Assembly: GCA_964462865.1 (NCBI GenBank)
Contig: CAYWZO010000088.1
Location: 1-5,321, forward strand
Direction: 5' to 3'
DNA: 5,321 nucleotides
From: Fen-1077 sp964462865
GTDB taxonomy: Bacteria; Chloroflexota; Dehalococcoidia; Dehalococcoidales; RBG-16-60-22
The position numbers were made by a program, and so were the translations under genes. The notes under the pieces are model-generated. The model made no database searches, was not told where the DNA came from, and saw nothing but the letters and a program-made list of their open reading frames with translations. Positions 3,534-5,321 of the stretch are shown one piece after another (the stretch's first letter is position 1; each line of letters opens with the position of its first letter).

Positions 3534-5321
3534 GTGTACCGTATTGAAGTCCGGGTAAAAGAAGGGTTCGCCGACCCCCGTTCCGAAGAGCTGCAAAAGG
3601 ATATCCTTGACCTCGGTATCAAAACAGTGGAGCGCGTGCAGGTCAGCAGCATTTACCTTCTCGAAGGCGAACTCAATAATAAAGAACTTACGGCCATCTG
3701 CCGCGAGCTTTTAACCGACTCCATTGTGGAAGAGTACGCCGCAGAAGATACCCCCGCCCCTCAAGGCGCCCGCCTGGTGGAAGTCGCCTATAATCCCGGC
3801 GTCATGGACCCCGTCGAGGAGAGTGTGAAAAAGGGCATCCGCGACTTGGGTATTACCACCGTGACCGCCGTCAGGACAGCGAAAAAGTACCTGCTCTGGG
3901 GTGAATTCCCCGATGAAACGCTGGAGTCCATCTGCGATAAGCTGCTGGTCAACAGCGTCGTCCAGCACATCGTGGCCCGTAAAGAGGCGGTGGCGCTGCC
4001 TTCGGCGGACTACCGGTTCCGGCTGGAAAATATCGACACCGCCGGCATGGATGATAACGCCCTGATGGATTTGAGCAAAGGCCGGTTCTGGCTGAACCTG
4101 GAAGAGATGAAGATAATTCAGAACTACTTCCGCAGGCTCGGCCGCCAGCCCACCGACGTCGAACTGGAGACGATAGCGCAAACGTGGTCGGAGCACTGCA
4201 TCCACAAGACCTTTAAAAGCAAAATCACGCTAGGTAAAAAGACCATCGATAATCTCATGAAAAGCACGGTAATGAAGGTCACGCAGGAACTGAACAAGCC
4301 CTGGTGCCTCTCCGTTTTTAAAGACAACGCCGGCGTCATCGACTTCGACGGGCGTTACGCTGTCTGTTTTAAGGTGGAGACCCACAATCACCCCTCGGCG
4401 GTAGAGCCTTACGGCGGCGCGGCCACGGGCATCGGCGGGGTCATCCGCGACCCCCTTGGCACCGGTCTGGGAGCATGGCCCATTATGAATACTGACGTCT
4501 TCTGCTTCGGCCCGCCCGATTTACCCCACGAAAACCTCCCCAAAGGAGTCCTGCATCCGCGCCGTATCTTCAAAGGCGTCCGCGCCGGCGTGGCCGATTA
4601 CGGCAACCGCATGGGCATCCCCACCTCCAACGGCGCCATCCTCTTTGACGAGCGCTACGTGGGCAACCCGCTGGTCTATTGCGGCACGGTGGGCATCATG
4701 CCAGCGCACATGGGCCAGAAAGGGCGGCAGCAGCCCGGCGACCTGGTGGTGGTGGTTGGCGGAAAAACGGGACGCGACGGCATCCACGGCGTGACCTTCG
4801 CCTCCGGCGAGCTGGACAAAGACTCCGAGACTTTGTCCTCCAGTTCCGTGCAAATAGGTAATCCTATCGTGGAGAAGAAAGCCCTCGACGCCATCATCCA
4901 GGCACGCGACCTGGGCCTTTACCGCCGCATCACCGACTGCGGCGGCGGGGGGCTTTCCTCGGCGGTGGGGGAAATGGGCGAGGAGACAGGGGTACGCGTC
5001 GACCTGGAAAAGGTGCCCCTGAAATACGCCGGTCTTTCCTACACCGAGATATGGGTATCCGAATCGCAGGAGCGGATGCTTTTAGCCGTGCCTCCGGAAA
5101 AGCTGGAACAGCTCCTGGCTATTTTCCGCAACGAGGACGTTGAAGCTACGGTCATCGGTACGTTCACGGACAATAAACGACTCCAGCTTTATTATAATAA
5201 TAACCTGGTCTGCGACCTTGATATGGCTTTCCTGCATGGCGGTTTGCCCCATCTCCAGCGCGAGGCAGCCTGGCAGCCCCCACAGTATCCCGAGCCTGAC
5301 TTTCTCCCACCCACCGACCTG
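3534..5321 (+). CDS. purL: Phosphoribosylformylglycinamidine (FGAM) synthase, PurS-PurS-PurL fusion (3' end outside window)
   Basis: This cytosolic enzyme catalyses the fourth step of de novo purine synthesis: FGAR + ATP + glutamine-derived ammonia to FGAM. The visible 596 residues are open with no stop. Residues 2-72 and 79-148 are two PurS-like modules sharing the pattern (R)xxEVxxxxGxxDPxxExxxxxIxDLGIxTV. The PurL synthetase core follows: linker and FGAM-synthase start near 155-215, SEHCIHKTF with the probable catalytic His221, the ETHNHPSAVEPYGGAATG nucleotide/Mg motif (282-299), GGKTGRDGIHG (409-419), and DCGGGGLSSAVGEMG (468-482) in the C-terminal half-domain. In many bacteria PurS is a separate small protein forming a dimer on PurL; here two copies are fused in cis, as in the PurS-dimer-like N-domain of large PurL. 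SEHCxHKxF also resembles the large type. Whether a glutaminase (PurQ-like) domain follows is not visible. The gene is GC-rich with G/C-ending codons, unlike the DinB-like gene upstream, so it may belong to a different transcription unit. Confidence 0.95.
   Translation, partial: MYRIEVRVKEGFADPRSEELQKDILDLGIKTVERVQVSSIYLLEGELNNKELTAICRELLTDSIVEEYAAEDTPAPQGARLVEVAYNPGVMDPVEESVKKGIRDLGITTVTAVRTAKKYLLWGEFPDETLESICDKLLVNSVVQHIVARKEAVALPSADYRFRLENIDTAGMDDNALMDLSKGRFWLNLEEMKIIQNYFRRLGRQPTDVELETIAQTWSEHCIHKTFKSKITLGKKTIDNLMKSTVMKVTQELNKPWCLSVFKDNAGVIDFDGRYAVCFKVETHNHPSAVEPYGGAATGIGGVIRDPLGTGLGAWPIMNTDVFCFGPPDLPHENLPKGVLHPRRIFKGVRAGVADYGNRMGIPTSNGAILFDERYVGNPLVYCGTVGIMPAHMGQKGRQQPGDLVVVVGGKTGRDGIHGVTFASGELDKDSETLSSSSVQIGNPIVEKKALDAIIQARDLGLYRRITDCGGGGLSSAVGEMGEETGVRVDLEKVPLKYAGLSYTEIWVSESQERMLLAVPPEKLEQLLAIFRNEDVEATVIGTFTDNKRLQLYYNNNLVCDLDMAFLHGGLPHLQREAAWQPPQYPEPDFLPPTDL

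Noticed and set aside
3711..4205. Antisense ORF opposite the PurS/PurL N-terminus
   Set aside because: The + strand encodes clear PurS and PurL motifs throughout; the antisense frame is a composition artefact.
4521..4853. Antisense ORF opposite the PurL core
   Set aside because: It is a shadow of the PurL reading frame with no RBS and no recognisable domain.
1..5321. CRISPR array, insertion sequence, rRNA or tRNA
   Set aside because: I found no regularly spaced repeats, transposase-like protein, terminal inverted repeats with target duplications, or RNA gene signatures.

Overview
This is a bacterial window, about 5.3 kb, with every gene on the + strand. GC content is mixed: the catalase and purine genes are GC-rich with mostly G/C third positions, while the DinB-like gene and the first half of the peroxiredoxin gene are near 43% by hand count. 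The gene content (a selenocysteine-containing peroxiredoxin, a small-subunit catalase and a PurS-PurL fusion) suggests a selenocysteine-decoding, probably anaerobic or microaerophilic bacterium such as a Firmicutes or Chloroflexota (Dehalococcoidia-like) lineage. That placement is an inference and is weak.

Layout: (1) The 3' two-thirds of a monofunctional haem catalase, cut by the left edge, ends at 1036. (2) An AT-rich gap (1037-1117) holds a likely sigma-70/sigma-A promoter, a perfect 20-bp palindrome that looks like an operator, and a strong Shine-Dalgarno sequence. (3) A peroxiredoxin gene (1118-1834) is interrupted by one in-frame TGA (1361-1363) exactly at the peroxidatic cysteine. A perfect hairpin with the spacing of a bacterial SECIS element follows, so I annotate one continuous selenoprotein rather than two ORFs. 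(4) A 267-bp gap contains a nested inverted-repeat structure that I cannot assign to a known RNA family, and a possible promoter. (5) A two-gene unit follows: an alpha/alpha-toroid (prenyltransferase/squalene-cyclase-like) protein with a TTG start, and a DinB/YfiT-fold protein 4 nt after it. (6) A phosphoribosylformylglycinamidine synthase gene starts at GTG 3534 and runs off the right edge. Its N-terminus carries two PurS-like modules in tandem.

Functionally, the left half is a peroxide-defence pair: catalase for high H2O2 and a selenoperoxidase for low peroxide levels. The peroxiredoxin appears to have its own regulated promoter. The right half is unrelated: two genes of unknown role and a housekeeping step of de novo purine synthesis. 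The most notable content is the selenoprotein and its SECIS hairpin, then the unexplained structured element at 1865-1953 and the tandem-PurS fusion architecture.
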